Assembly: GCF_000247815.1 (NCBI RefSeq)
Contig: NC_021684.1
Location: forward strand, 7,502,650-7,566,649
From: Ficedula albicollis
Lineage: Eukaryota > Chordata > Aves > Passeriformes > Muscicapidae
Direction: 5' to 3'
Length of the DNA stretch: 64,000 nt
The notes beneath the pieces were generated by a model, which searched no databases, was not told where the DNA came from, and saw only the letters and a program-made list of their open reading frames with translations. Position 1 is the first letter of the stretch; the number at the start of each line of letters is the position of its first letter. Positions 1-12,700 of the stretch are shown piece by piece. Both the position numbers and the translations under genes were made by a program.

Positions 1-2833
1 AGTGTCATTTTTCTTAATTCTCATTTTTCTTTTTCTTTTCCACTTATGATATGGTAAAGTATCTTCCTATTTTATTATTTGCAAATTCAGAATTTTGCAT
101 CCATTGATTTCTTTAATAGGAAGTAGTAACATATTGCATTAATGTCACACATTTCTGTCTATCTCTTAAAACAAGCTATCACATGGAAACCAGAACAATA
201 GATTTGGCCTTCTGTCTCTCAACAGGCCTGCAGCAAGCAGTCCATAGAGTACATGTGATCTAAAGAGCAAATTCTGACAACTTCTTTCCACTGGTACCTT
301 TGTAGAATGAACTTTGAAACAGGCAAATGGAAAGCTGTTCTCAAATAATTCCAGGCATCGTGCACTGCACCATTTTTATTGGATTGGGACTTTGTGAATT
401 TCAATTAATGATTAGCAATTTGCTATGAACTATAAATGTATTTGTTTCTGATGCCAAAATTTAGGAATATGTTTTGAAAATCACTTTCTAGAAGAAAACT
501 CTGTTAACTTGATTCAGATACTGTTTGTTAAAACCCTGCTGGTTTGTACTTCAGTTTAGCAAAATGAACTTTGCTGTGCTAAGTGGATAATTTGTTTCAT
601 TGCCATTTCCTAAGAATGTCTCTGCTGGCAGCTCTGACTGCCATCATGTTCCCAATCAGCACAAGCACAAGAGATGCAACAAGCAGTGAAAGATTCACCA
701 CAATCCTTGCTGTGTATTTGTGCCCACTTGGCTTGCCAGGGCTGCATGAACTCTATTTGTGTACACGAAAGAAGATAAAATTATTGGTTATGGAACTGAT
801 AAAAAGGCAGTAAACAGTTGAGAGGGCAGTGAAGGATGTTGGATTTTTAGGAAGGACTTTTCAGACTTCTTTGCTGTAGAAGTATTTGGGCATAAGGAGG
901 TCAAAGTTGAGTATGAGCCTCAGTATTCCAAGTTTCTACTTGTGTTTTTGAAGTTGCACACATAACAATGTAGAGAGAACAACTGAGTTCTCAAATGTGA
1001 ATGTGCTCTCTTGTTTATTATCAGACTCTGCTTCCTGTTCAATGACAAAGACAGAGGACAAGAAAAATGGAAGGACTCAGCTCTTCCTCTCTCCTTAGGC
1101 AAATATTTTTCAATTTAAAAAAATGACTATGGATCTCTACTAGAAATCTGCAAAGGCCTATGGGATTTGAGGCATGGAACTATTTTTCTGATTGAAACAA
1201 TGCTCCTGTGGTATTAAAATGAGCCGGGCCAGTAAATGGGAAGATTGTTCTTTCTTTTTTCCCCATCTTCCTCTTTTCTGCTTTTGTCTTTCTTACAAAT
1301 CAGTAGGAACTCAATTTGATTGACCAAACAAAAATGGAAATACTGTCTCAAAGAGACTTGAAACCTGTAGTGGGGAAAAAAAATGCCCAGTCCAACATAT
1401 AAATGAATAATATAATTTTTGACTGGAAGCTACAGCATGTCCAATTCAAAGTCGTGACGCTGTGTTTGTTCGAATAATTAATTATATTAGGATACAGCTT
1501 TAAAACAGAGCTGGATATCTTGCTGAAAGAGATGTTCTACTTCAATAAGGAATTGATTTTTTTGGAATCAATGACCCTGAGAATAGTCCTGTGGGATGTG
1601 TTATAGAGAATTTAGTACAAATGATCACAGAGAATATTTTTGGCTTACAATGTATAAAAATTGGGTGTCACCATTTTCAGCTTCTTTGTTCCAGGCTTTG
1701 TCCAAAGCTTAAATGCTTGTAAAACTTCAAAGTTTTCAAAAGCCTTTGCTCTTATCAACCATTTTTGGAAGCATAATTTATGGGTATGTGATCCAGCTTC
1801 TGTCTCGACTGCAGTTTATTTTTAGATGATCCATGAAAACCTTGTAACTATGAAAATATTATTTCAGTTCTTGAAGAGCTGCAAAATCCTTAAGCAAACC
1901 AGCAGATAAAAGTAACATCACCTGTTCCAATTTGTGCTAAAAGTCATATGAGCCATAAATGCTCTTGTACTTTTGCTGATACCTGTGACTTTCTCTTGGG
2001 ATGAATTAACTAGTTAATTAGTGAACACAGTTCCTAAGGATCTAATAAACCCTGCAGTTCCTGCATTATCTAGCCTGGCTTTCCTTATCTCCTCTCTCTT
2101 GCAAGAGAGGAAAAAAACAACCTACTATCAAGATTTACAGTCCCTTCCTAACCTTTATAATCCTGCTAGTTCTTACAGTTGGTCGTGTCACACTTCCCTG
2201 CCTTCAGGGAGTAAACAGCTCCTCTGGGACAGAAGGCTCCTTGGGACAGAACCCTGTGTGTTTTAATTCAAAGGATAAGTGTTGGGAAAAAAAAAAGGAT
2301 GTTACCTTTCTCCCTGTTCTACGAAACTGAAACAACCTTTTTATAAACAGATAATTTCTTTGCCCTCTTTTATCCCTCATGCTCAGGAGGCTGGGTTTTT
2401 TACAATGATTTCATTCAGTACTTTTGAAGATACTGAAGGGAAACCCTGGCTTAAGGCCCTGTTTTTCCAAGGGAATTACACCTTTTTTTTTTTTTTTAAA
2501 CTAGTCCTTTACTTATAACCTAGGATATTAAATTGGATGCCTTGCTTTTAACTAAAACTTTTAAAAGCATGTACTTCTTATGCTACTGTCTCTGATAGAA
2601 TGACTTATACTAACACAGGCAGAAAAAGTGATGAGGAATAATTTAAGACCTTTTACATGCAAGACAAAAAGGTTTTTAGAACTGCAAAAAAAATCTCCAC
2701 AATATTACAACTAGAGTTCAAAGTCATAAAAATTCATGTATCCAGCAAGAAAAGCACTTCCAGAAAAAGTGTAGTATGAAAGACAGGGAGCCATCCACAC
2801 TCTTTAGTTAGCTGAAGAGAATTGATAACACAG

Positions 2834-3005
2834 AATAAAACTCTGTGAGCTCACAAAGTCCAGTGAGGTTTTCTGGTGGCCTACAATAGTTGTTTTAATA
2901 AGTTCTATTTCACCAGGTGGAATAAAACTCTGTGAGCTCACAAAGTCCAGTAAGGTTTTCTGGTGGCCTACAATATTTGTTTTAATAAGTTCTATTTCAC
3001 CAGGT
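2834..3005. repeat. tandem duplication, 87-bp unit x2
   Basis: Two head-to-tail copies starting at 2834 and 2921, differing at only a few bases. The second copy is followed directly by another tandem duplication, at 3031. Confidence 0.9.
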
Positions 3006-3030
3006 ATGGGAATAAATCTTCCCTTGGAAG

Positions 3031-3234
3031 CCACATTACCTAGCTAAAGATCCAGTCTGTGGAGTCAGGAAGGCAGACTGACCCAGGAACATGTGTAAAA
3101 ACACTTATTAGAAGATGTTATCTTCAGAGAGACCACATTACCTAGCTAAAGATCCAGTCTGTGGACTCAGGAAGGCAGACTGACCCAGTAACATGTGTGA
3201 AAACACTTCTTAGAAGATGTTATCTTCAGAGAGA
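3031..3234. repeat. tandem duplication, 102-bp unit x2
   Basis: Copies begin at 3031 and 3133 and differ at a handful of bases. The element sits only about 25 bp beyond the 87-bp duplication, but the two units are unrelated in sequence. Confidence 0.9.
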
Positions 3235-4611
3235 CACAGAGCATTTAATGTCAGGGTGAATGAACACTAGAATATACAGAATAGGGGTTTTTTTGGTGGT
3301 TAAGACTTAGCCATTTTAACACATGAAACTGAAACTTGCATCCTTTGCAAGTTTTGTTTGTTTATATGAACCCAAAACTTGTGAATTGTGTCACAAGAAT
3401 GTCCCTGGCAGCCCCCTCATGTTTAGGGGCCAGAACCTCCACCCAACTCCAATAAAGAAAGCAGCTGACACTGGATTTGAGATGTGTCTGGTGCAGGGGA
3501 AGAAACAATGGAGGTTTGGGTTGAGTTAGAAAATTAGAGCAGAGCTCCCTGCAAAATTAGATTTGCTTTGTGCAGAGCATGCAGCAGGGAGAAATTCCTC
3601 TTCTTACTCACAGTAACATCATTCAGGGTGATTTTTATTCTGCACAGCTCAGGTTTTCCTCGAGGGTGTAGCATTTGCTGTTAGCCTAACCCAGGCTGCT
3701 GTTTGGGTAAGTGTCAGAGAGGAGGCAGCAGCCTAGAAAGTGGAGAGGGAATGATTATCTGCTCATGCTGTTAGGTCAAGGAAGCCTTTCTGCCATAGAG
3801 CTTCAAATTTCTCCTCACTCAGAAAAGGACACTTCAAATGACAACCAGCAGCAGTTTGTTTAAATATGCCTTTGTCACCAAAACCATCTTCAGAGCTGCA
3901 ATTACAACATCCCTTGGAACCCCACAGTTTGTGCTCTGCAGACCCAGGGGAATTTACACCCTGGTGAAGGCAAGGGACCAAGAGGCTCTGAAATGATGAG
4001 TGACCAGTTGGAGTCAGCTGTCTATGCCATTTTTTGTGGTGTTACACATGCTCTGGGGGCACCAACAAGAATAGTTTCCCCTGCCTTTCTTGTGCTTGAC
4101 CGATACTTATGCAGTGACAACAAATATATTTTCTGGGTCAGAAAGATACGTCTTTGTGTAATGATGGAAACTTGTATTGAGCCAAACAGTGGTCACATTG
4201 CTGTAAAATAGATGTTAAGTGAAGCATGAACAATTTAAATTACTTTCATCTAGCACATAGAGGAAATTAACTAATTCTACACTATTTTTCCTATGGAAAA
4301 CATTTACTGTAAACTATGTAACACATCTATATTTTGTATTTATTTCTGTGTAGCCCTCTTTGTTAATACACACAAAAGTTAAAGGATATGTTCTTTCACA
4401 TCCCAGGTACAAAAAACCACTGGTTTATTGACCTGAGCCTGATTTTGGAAACGTGTTTCAGATCAAACTAATTATGCTTTTTTCTCTCTGCAAATGTATT
4501 AACCCTGCAGTGAACGGTAATAGAAAAAGAAAAAAGCCAAACCCTCTGGTAGGCATCAACTGAGGGGTTAATTTGTTGCTCAAGTTCCATTTAATTGTGC
4601 TCCCATGTTCA

Positions 4612-4915
4612 TGTGGTGTTCACAGAAGGGCTCAGCTCTGGCAGCCTGGGCTGGCTGGGAGCTCAGAGCTTTTGTGCAGCTGCAGCTCAGCACTGGGAGC
4701 AGGGCTCTGCCAGGATGGAGAACTCTGGGCAATCAAGGCTTGACTACTATGTCTCCTATGTCCACTGCTATAGTGTAGGTGATTCAGCTATTTTTCTGCA
4801 TGCTTATTTCCTTTTAAAGTAGTTCTGTCATTGTGTTCTGTTCATATTAGCCTCAGTTTATTTTTGTGTTAAAGTGTCAGTGTAGCTCTGAGGTTTTTTA
4901 CTTTCTGTAGTTTTC
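4612..4915 (+). repeat. dispersed repeat, copy 1
   Basis: About 300 bp here resemble 7446-7880 in the same orientation, with many substitutions and small indels. Shared blocks include a 'ttcacagaagggctcagctc' segment and a 'cagtttatttttgtgttaaa' segment. I do not recognise the family. It may be an old transposable element or an old local duplication. Confidence 0.65.
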
Positions 4916-6406
4916 TTTGCTCTAAAATAAGCAGATAGTAAAAACATGTTCTTTACCTATAAATCTAATGGTTTGCAGGAATGTTTTTAGAGTCATAGGC
5001 TTCCAGGATTGTGAAGCTCTGAAAACCTAAGCATTTAGAATTAATGTTTGTGCTTTTTTCCCGTTCTAGTGAGTTTATATAGCAATATAGATAAATAAAC
5101 ATCCTTGTTCTAAAGTCTGTGAAGCAAAGCTTGCCATTGTATTTGAGCTCCTGGTATTACTCTAAGATGTCTCAAAAGAGGGGTCACTGGGTATTTTACT
5201 GACTGGAAATAGTGTAGGTGACAATGATATTATTTAAATAAGGGTATTGTGTGCAAACACAAACTCCTTGGACTAAGCTTAAACTGCATCTATATGTACG
5301 TTGGACCATATCTTAAAATGGTTGTAGACTGAATTTAGGTGCAGGGAAAACAATCTTTTTGTAGTTCCAGTATTTATAAGCATTTGATTTTTTTTTCTGA
5401 AAGTCATGACTGAAGTCTTGCATTTTACACAGATTTCTTAATATAAGACTTATATTTAAGATGATGATACTCTTTTATGGATACTGCAGATTTGGGAAAT
5501 TGATTTAAAATCTGTGGCATTTGTTTAAAGCAGTCTTTTCAAAATGTTTACATGTTTAACTTCTGAATGTTTCAATGCTTTGGTGTGAAGTGCCTTTCAA
5601 GCCTCTTAAGGCATATCTAAATAAACTGTCTAGGGGTACAGTTAGTGATCATATGATATCTTTTCTCACTGAGGATGAGATTTCTCCTACATTTCTGTTA
5701 TTTCTGCTTCTGAAAATCTGTATCATCTCAATGTGTGAGAGACAAGGGCATCAGTCATTGTCTCTTGAGATGCTATTTAGCACCCAGCACTGGTGTATCA
5801 GTGCCTTGTGCCATCCAGAAAGCATTGCAGGTGCTGTTGTGCCTCCAGAGCACAGCTGCACAGAATTACCATGTTCATCTGAAGTCATTCTGGGCATTTA
5901 TGGGAAAGCCTAATTAAAGACATGCTTGGGTTTCTCATGTAATTATGTTGTTCACCACTCTATGTGTCACTGCTTTGCTAAATAACCTTTGGACTGATAT
6001 GTCTCATCTTTCTCTCACCTACAAGGAAAAAAAATGAAGCAAGGAAGGAATAAAAAATTAAATTTTGGATAAACAGTATGTCTGAACAAAGAAATAACTT
6101 CTTTTGCAAACTTCTACTGAGATCTGTAGAACAGAATTAGAGCCATGGTCAAGGACTGTGAGGAAGTAATTCCTATATAACATTCAAATTAGACTTTTTT
6201 TTAGAAGTCGTTATAACATTATGCTTCAGGTATGTGGCACATCTTGAATCTCTGTATGTAATAAAAGTCTTATGAAGTTCTACATAGGGTAATAACCACC
6301 TCCTAAGAACTTTAGCAGTCTTAGTGAAAAAGAAACAAGCACACCTCTGGCAAGGGTAGACAATTCACCATCCAGGCTCTCTTTTTTGAAAAGCCCCATC
6401 TGCTCA

Positions 6407-6552
6407 GCTTTTGTTTTTATCTCTGATTTAAACGTAGCAGTTTTTAGGACCTCACAAATAGAGGACATTTTGTGCTCCCCGCTTTTGTTTTTATCTCTGA
6501 TTTAAACGTAGCGGTTTTTAGGACCTCACAAATAGAGGACGTTGTGTGCTCC
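6407..6552. repeat. tandem duplication, 74-bp unit x2
   Basis: Copies start at 6407 and 6481 and differ at about four positions. Intronic in CACNA1D. Confidence 0.9.
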
Positions 6553-7445
6553 TGTTGCTCTCTTGTGAGTTACATTGTCACCAGGGCTCTTGCTGGGTAG
6601 ACTGAAATGTGCAGTATTGCGTAGGGAGTGTGTGTCTGAGGACCCTTCTCCCCTGCAGACAAAAGAAGGATGTGGGGAAGGTTGGTTTGATATTTGTGTG
6701 TTTGCTCTTTTGTTTAAGAGAACTCAAAGAAGGGATTTTCCTACTGATATTAAAGTACCAATTCCTGTGGTTTTATGTCAGTCCCACTTTAGTGGTAGCT
6801 GACTTGATCTAATGAAGAATTGTCTTATCAGTAAGAGCTCAGCATAAGCATTTGTATCATTACATGGTGCTCCCCGTCATAAAAATGTTTCTTAGATTTC
6901 TTAAAATGCTGTTGGATTGCAGCAGGTAAAATGAGACAGTAGGTGGGAGTAGTCATTTTAAGAAGGGAGTTCACAAAATTGTTGTAGGTAATTCATTAGG
7001 GCAAATAAACTGAGGAATATTTCAGTTCTGTAGACTGGTGTTGCTTGAGAGCTTCAATGCTGGTTGTGAGTGAATAAATCTGCTGGGTCTGGTGTAATAA
7101 ACATTTAGCTATACATGTGGTGATGCAGGTTTCTTCTTCCCCTGCTGACTGCGTAAATGCAAGAGGTCTGTTAACTTGGAAATGAGTATTGCTGGAGAGA
7201 GATGAGATGGCAAAGGCTGCCTGCTTTCTCTTGAGTAAAGGAGGGGTAATTCACCAAGAAGTAAGCCAGAAGGCAGTTGGAAATGTAATCAAAATTAAAT
7301 TACTATTCAGTGTGTTGCTGTCAAACACGTGGCTTTTCTCAGCTTCCAGGCATATATTCGTGGGGCTTTGTCACAATTTGGCAGATGGGAGGATGAGCTT
7401 GTAGATTTTGTCAGAGTTAAATTTTGTCTGATGCTGCTGGCAATG

Positions 7446-7880
7446 CTGTGTTCACAGAAGGGCTCAGCTCAAATGCAGCCTGGGCTGGCTGGAAACTCAG
7501 AGCTTTTGTGCAGCTGCAGAGCAGCACACAGCCAGAGCTGAGAGATGGGCTCCTTGAGCATGAATAACTCTGGGCAATCCAGACTTTGCTGTGTTTCTTA
7601 TGTTCAGTGCTGTAGTGTAGGTGTATTCAGGTATTTTTCTGGGTGCAAATTTCCTTATTTTAGCAGTTTTCAAATTGTATTCTGTTCATACTCAGCTCAG
7701 TTTATTTTTGTGTTAAAGTGCCAGTTGAGGTAGCAGTTTTCAAATTGTATTCTGTTCATACTCGGCTCAGTTTATTTTCGTGTTAAAGTGCCAGTTGAAG
7801 TTGTATTCTGTTCATACTCAGCTCAGTTTATTTTTGTGTTAAAGTGCCAGTTGAGGTTTTTTTTTTCTTTTTAGTTCTCT
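7446..7880 (+). repeat. dispersed repeat, copy 2, with internal triplication
   Basis: Diverged second copy of the element at 4612-4915. Its 3' part is expanded by an internal tandem triplication (7661-7856), which makes it longer than copy 1. Confidence 0.65.
7661..7856. repeat. tandem triplication, about 70/70/56 bp
   Basis: Three successive copies start at 7661, 7731 and about 7801. The third lacks the first 14 bases of the unit. They differ by one to three bases each, so they are much younger than the dispersed repeat they lie in. Confidence 0.85.
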
Positions 7881-9421
7881 TTGCTCTAAAGTCAGCAAGT
7901 AGTGAGTATGAAATGCAAAGGGCTCTTCTAGCTAATGGGCAAATAACTACAATATAATAGCAGTCCTCTCATAAATAAATACTGCTAAATAAATAGAAGT
8001 TTTTGGTCTTCCACTTGAATAGCTGTACCTTGAAGTGTTAATTTTGCTTCCCTTCAGCACCTTGCAAAATGATGACATTAGCAACATTGCTGAGGTTTTG
8101 ACTATGCAATTACCATAAAAAGTGGGCGAAAGCACAATGTATTCATGAAATGAGTATTGTATATTAACTCAGTAGTAAATGATTTTTAGAGCCTTGTTCA
8201 ATTATAGCATAACTCTCAAAGTTCATCCCTGAGGAAGGAAATTGAATTGCCAAATAGATGTAGATAATATGATTAGTCAGGCACCTTTTCCAGGAAGGGA
8301 AATACTGGAGTAAGTGAAACCTGAAGTGGAGCCTGTAGTAAATCTACACCATTAAGGTTCAAAATCCCTTTCCAGGTTTCTGATTGCCCACACTGCATAA
8401 ATGCCATTTTTCTCCCTAGCAAAGCAGTTGTTTCTGTTTTGAGCAGAAGGTTTTGAGTGTGCTTCTGGGAATGTCTGGCGTCCTCCAGGGTCTCTAGGCT
8501 CCTTCTGCAGCTCTGAAACACACAAAATTCTCTCCACATCCTCGTGCTACCCCAGGGCAAGGAACATGCAATGTCAGTGTTTATTTGCTGGGATGGCCCT
8601 CACATATCCTTCAAAAATGCTAAAAAAGAATAAATCAGGTTTTTAGCTCATAATAAAAAACTGAGCAAAGTGTTATGCAAGATTTTTAGTAGTTTAAGTG
8701 TAGTGGTAGTAAAGGGTTAAACACACACATCTTGCAATTCTTCTGAACCTGAGGAGATAAAAGAAGTTACTGGGGAGAACTGAGATTGTGTTTCTTGCTT
8801 TGGACCATAACAGCCAGAGTTAAATCAGGAAAAACCTCTCCTTTTTGAAACTTTTTGAAGTACAAAGCACTGAGCTCTTGGTGTGGGGTATGACATCTCT
8901 CTTCTCCCTGATGTGCAGGTCTGTCCTGCAGATAGTTTCAGCATATCCCTTTTCCTAAATGTTCCTTGTGGTGGCAAACTTGAGAGGAATATGAACCAAT
9001 GACACTGACCTCTGCTGCTGAACCTCAATGGTTTTTCTGCCCTAAACTAAAGCTTTAAACCAAATATCTGCAAATCAAATATGCAGTGCAGATGAACTGG
9101 AATTATTTCACTGCTTTCTTTTCCATCTGAGCTCTGCTAAAATTGCTGTTGCTATAGCAAAGATCTCTTTGTGTTTCCTTTGTTGACACAGGCTGCAAAC
9201 ATGTTTTGAACATTAAATATACATCTCATTGAAATGCATTTTATTATAGTTCTTGCTGATTGCTTATACTTTTTAATAAGATTGATTTTTCTTCTATAGG
9301 AGTCCATAAACATCAGTGGTGTTTTAGTCAGTATCTACACTGTGATAATAAAGACATGATCACCTCAGCACTACCAGGGTGGTACTGGAATACATAAACC
9401 TTTTCTTAACAACAGTAAAGG

Positions 9422-9563
9422 AACTTACAGCAGGATGCATCCTCTCTGGATGTCAGAATACAAAAACTGTTAATTGTCCTTTAAAATAAACTAACTTACA
9501 GCAGGATGCATCCTCTCTGGATGTTAGAATACAAAAACTGTTAATTGTCTTTTAAAATAAACC
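9422..9563. repeat. tandem duplication, 71-bp unit x2
   Basis: Copies start at 9422 and 9493 with about three differences. They end about 70 bp before the CACNA1D exon at 9634, within the intron's 3' region. Confidence 0.9.
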
Positions 9564-9633
9564 TAACACCTGTAATTAAAGAGTGAAAAAGGATTTGCAT
9601 TCCTAATGTATTATGATATTGTCATTGATTTAG

Positions 9634-9750
9634 GCAGGACTAAGGACACTTCATGATATTGGCCCAGAAATACGCCGAGCTATATCCTGTGACTTGCAAG
9701 ATGATGAACCAGAGGAAAACAATCCAGAGGAGGAGGAAGATGTTTATAAA
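9634..9750 (+). CDS. CACNA1D: CACNA1D exon A ([10 protein letters not shown]...)
   Basis: 39 codons in phase 0, with acceptor ttag and donor gtaatg. Nearly identical to human Cav1.3 until an acidic stretch ([14 protein letters not shown]) that replaces the human ETKREEEDDVFK. Confidence 0.95.
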
Positions 9751-12700
9751 GTAATGTCAGAACACAACCATGTGAATTGTTTTTTGTATAATATGAGAGT
9801 AAAGAATTATCTTGTCCTTGAATATAAATAATATAATAATAGTAACTTTTAAACCCCTCAAATCAGAAAATATAACTATTTTATAAATAAGTATATTTTA
9901 TGTATAAGTCTATAAAAATGGTAATATCAGGACACTTGCATTTCTTCATAAATTTAGGAAACAGTTCCTTCAGGGTGATTCTCCTGCCCCTAATTCTTTC
10001 TCATTAATTCTTATTTTTTCTTAAGCAAATCCTATCAAAAGGTGTGAACCTTACCATCTCAAATTTTCATAGTGGCAAGGTTGAGACTGGTTTTAACCTC
10101 TGCCCAGGTAGATAGGAAGTAGAGAATGAAAGTCTGTGCAAGCAAACCACAAAAGAAACTGAGTTGTGTATTTTAAAATGAATGCATGGGGTTACATAGA
10201 GGTCAACTAAATATAAATGCCATTTCCAACCCCATGGGGGATATCAATAAGAATCAACCAGAAAAAAAGGTTAGGTTTCCTCTTTATGCTCTTTAGTCCT
10301 AAATGGTGAACATGTAAATTTGGTGTTATAATCAGAGAGTCTGCAAACCATTTTTCAGCCAGCAAGAAAACTTATTTTTTCCCAAGCATTTCAGCAGAAG
10401 CAGGTATAAAATCATGCCTCTGCAGGAATTACAGCTGAAGCCCCATAGCTGCTACTGTCCTTTGCAAAAAGGAGGATGTGGCACTGGAGACAGTGCCTCA
10501 GCTGCCACCAGGAGATGCATTTCTCTGCCAACCATCATTACCTCCTGTCTTCTCTAGATTGAGCTGCAACTCAGACTGCTGTCATCCAGGACCCACACCT
10601 GGCTAGACAGGGAGGCTCCCTAACCTGGGTCAGGTGTCCAAGAGAGCTGCATGTCACACTCATAACTTAGCACCTCATCCTCTCCTTCACCATCCATTAC
10701 ACTCCCAGGGCTGACAAACAGAAACTCCTCTTTCTTGTACCTCTGTGAGAAGAAAGAATGGAAGCACTGGAGCTGAATGTTCCCTTCCTGGGATTTGCTT
10801 GCAAGCTGTTGCATGGCACTCCATCCTGTCTGAGTGACACCTGCTGCAAACCCATGCTCTGGGACAGCAGGAGAGAACTCCACCAAAGCCTTCCCAAAAA
10901 TTAAGCAAACACGTCTCTTTGTGAGGAAGCTGGTGCATGTTCATGTTTGGGAATCTAGGTTTCTCCTGCGTAATAAAATGTGGAGAAAGCTGGATATGTC
11001 ACTTTTAGTTGTGTGGAAAAGAATAATGATCACAGCATACTGTTGATTTGACTCTGAAATACGATATTGTCATCACCACAATCACATTTTTGTCACTTCA
11101 GGAGATCCCATCTGAAGCATCATAAAATTAGAAAGAAAAATCACAGGTTACTTGAATTGCTACTTTTCTATGCATGTAGGAGAGAAAAATAAGTCGTCAC
11201 TGTCAAGAGTATGTTCTGTTAAGGTATCTGATAACTTTCTTTCTTTCTCTTCCCTTAAAACAGAGGAATGGTGCCCTCTTTGGCAACCACATAAACCACA
11301 TTAGCAGTGACAGACGAGATTCATTTCAGCAAATCAACACCACACACCGTCCCTTACACGTCCAGCGGCCTTCAATCCCCTCTGCAAGCGATACTGAGAA
11401 AAACATCTATCACCAGGCAGGAAACTCCGTGTACCACAACCACCATAACCACAACTCGGTAGGAAAGCACGTCCCAAACTCAACAAATGCCAATCTCAAT
11501 AATGCCAACATGTCCAAAGTCCATGGAAAACACACAACTTTTGGGAATCGTGAGCATAGATCTGAAAACAGTTACCGTTCCCACTCCAGGACTGAGCACG
11601 AGAAGCGTAGAAGGCCAAGCAGTAGGAGGTAAACTTAAATATGTCTTTGTTTTTAAATAAATGTATAAATATACTATAGGAAACTTGAGCTAAGTGAAAT
11701 GAATTTGAATGTTAATTTCTGTTCCCTATTGGTGTATTTAAAATCTAGCTCTGATGAATGGGAAATGCAAAAAGCTTCACTAGGGTTTGAAAGTAAGTTT
11801 TCCTTAAAGTGAAATCATTAGTTACGCCATAGACATTTTAATCACCAAAGAATTTCTCTAAACGACCTGTGCTTTTTCTCATTTTCATGGCCTACCTGGA
11901 TAGAACACGCTACTATGAAACATATGTTAGGTGAGTTGATATTGTTCTGACATAATTGAAGAGAATAGGGAGTTTTTCTTCTTTTTTTTTTCTTTCATGT
12001 TTCTTTTCTAAATTAACTGTATAACAATACATATGCTTGGTCACTTAAGTGACAATTTTTAAGTCATTTTTTTTACTGCCTATTCTCAAAGGACAAACTT
12101 TCAGTAAAATTCAAAATTATTCAAGTACTTTTGAAAGTCCCGGTAGGTTTCTGCTGTTTTCAACAGGCTAAAGATCACACTTGATTGTAGCCCTTGTTAA
12201 AAATTGACTTACCAAGACTGGAAAAACCACTGGTGTTAGCTTTGATAAATGTTAATGTGTACAGTTCCTTTTATAGGAGACCCAAAATCTTTCCTGGTCT
12301 TCTGTCTGAATATTTTCTAAGACAGTTTTTAAAATATACAATCTATTGTTTTAATTGAAGTGCATTGGTAAATGATTGCTCAGTGGTGGTATTAATGTCT
12401 AGATTTGCATATCCATTTCAGATTTCTTTCTGAATACCTCAGTGAGAACTTCTTAATATTTGAGCCATTTGGCAAACTTCAGGCATTGGGGAAAGGCTGT
12501 GTTTTTCCAAATGATAATGTCTATCATGTAAAAATATATTGAATATATTTGATTTCACTGAGCATCCTTTTATTGTTTTTCTGTTGTACCACAAGGAAAT
12601 AAAGGAAGGCCATCTTTAAGAAACAGGTCATTAATATTCTGAACAGCACTGCTCCACATTCTGAACTAGAGATTTGTTTATGCTTGTCTTTTTCTTTTCC

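Larger units (their letters stand above)
1..9633 (+). other. CACNA1D: CACNA1D intron (3' part), no exon seen
   Basis: This stretch lies upstream of the first recognisable CACNA1D exon. I searched for the preceding exon, which in vertebrate Cav1.3 should end in the residues ...NALSLQ, and did not find it, so it must lie upstream of the window. The open frames here are short and show no family resemblance. The only structure is short tandem duplications (about 2.83-3.23, 6.41-6.55, 7.66-7.86 and 9.42-9.56 kb) and a dispersed repeat pair at 4.6 and 7.45 kb. Confidence 0.7.

Noticed and set aside
5575..5913. 112-codon frame in the first CACNA1D intron
   Set aside because: No splice context, no domain, intronic location. 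The length is within chance for AT-rich DNA.
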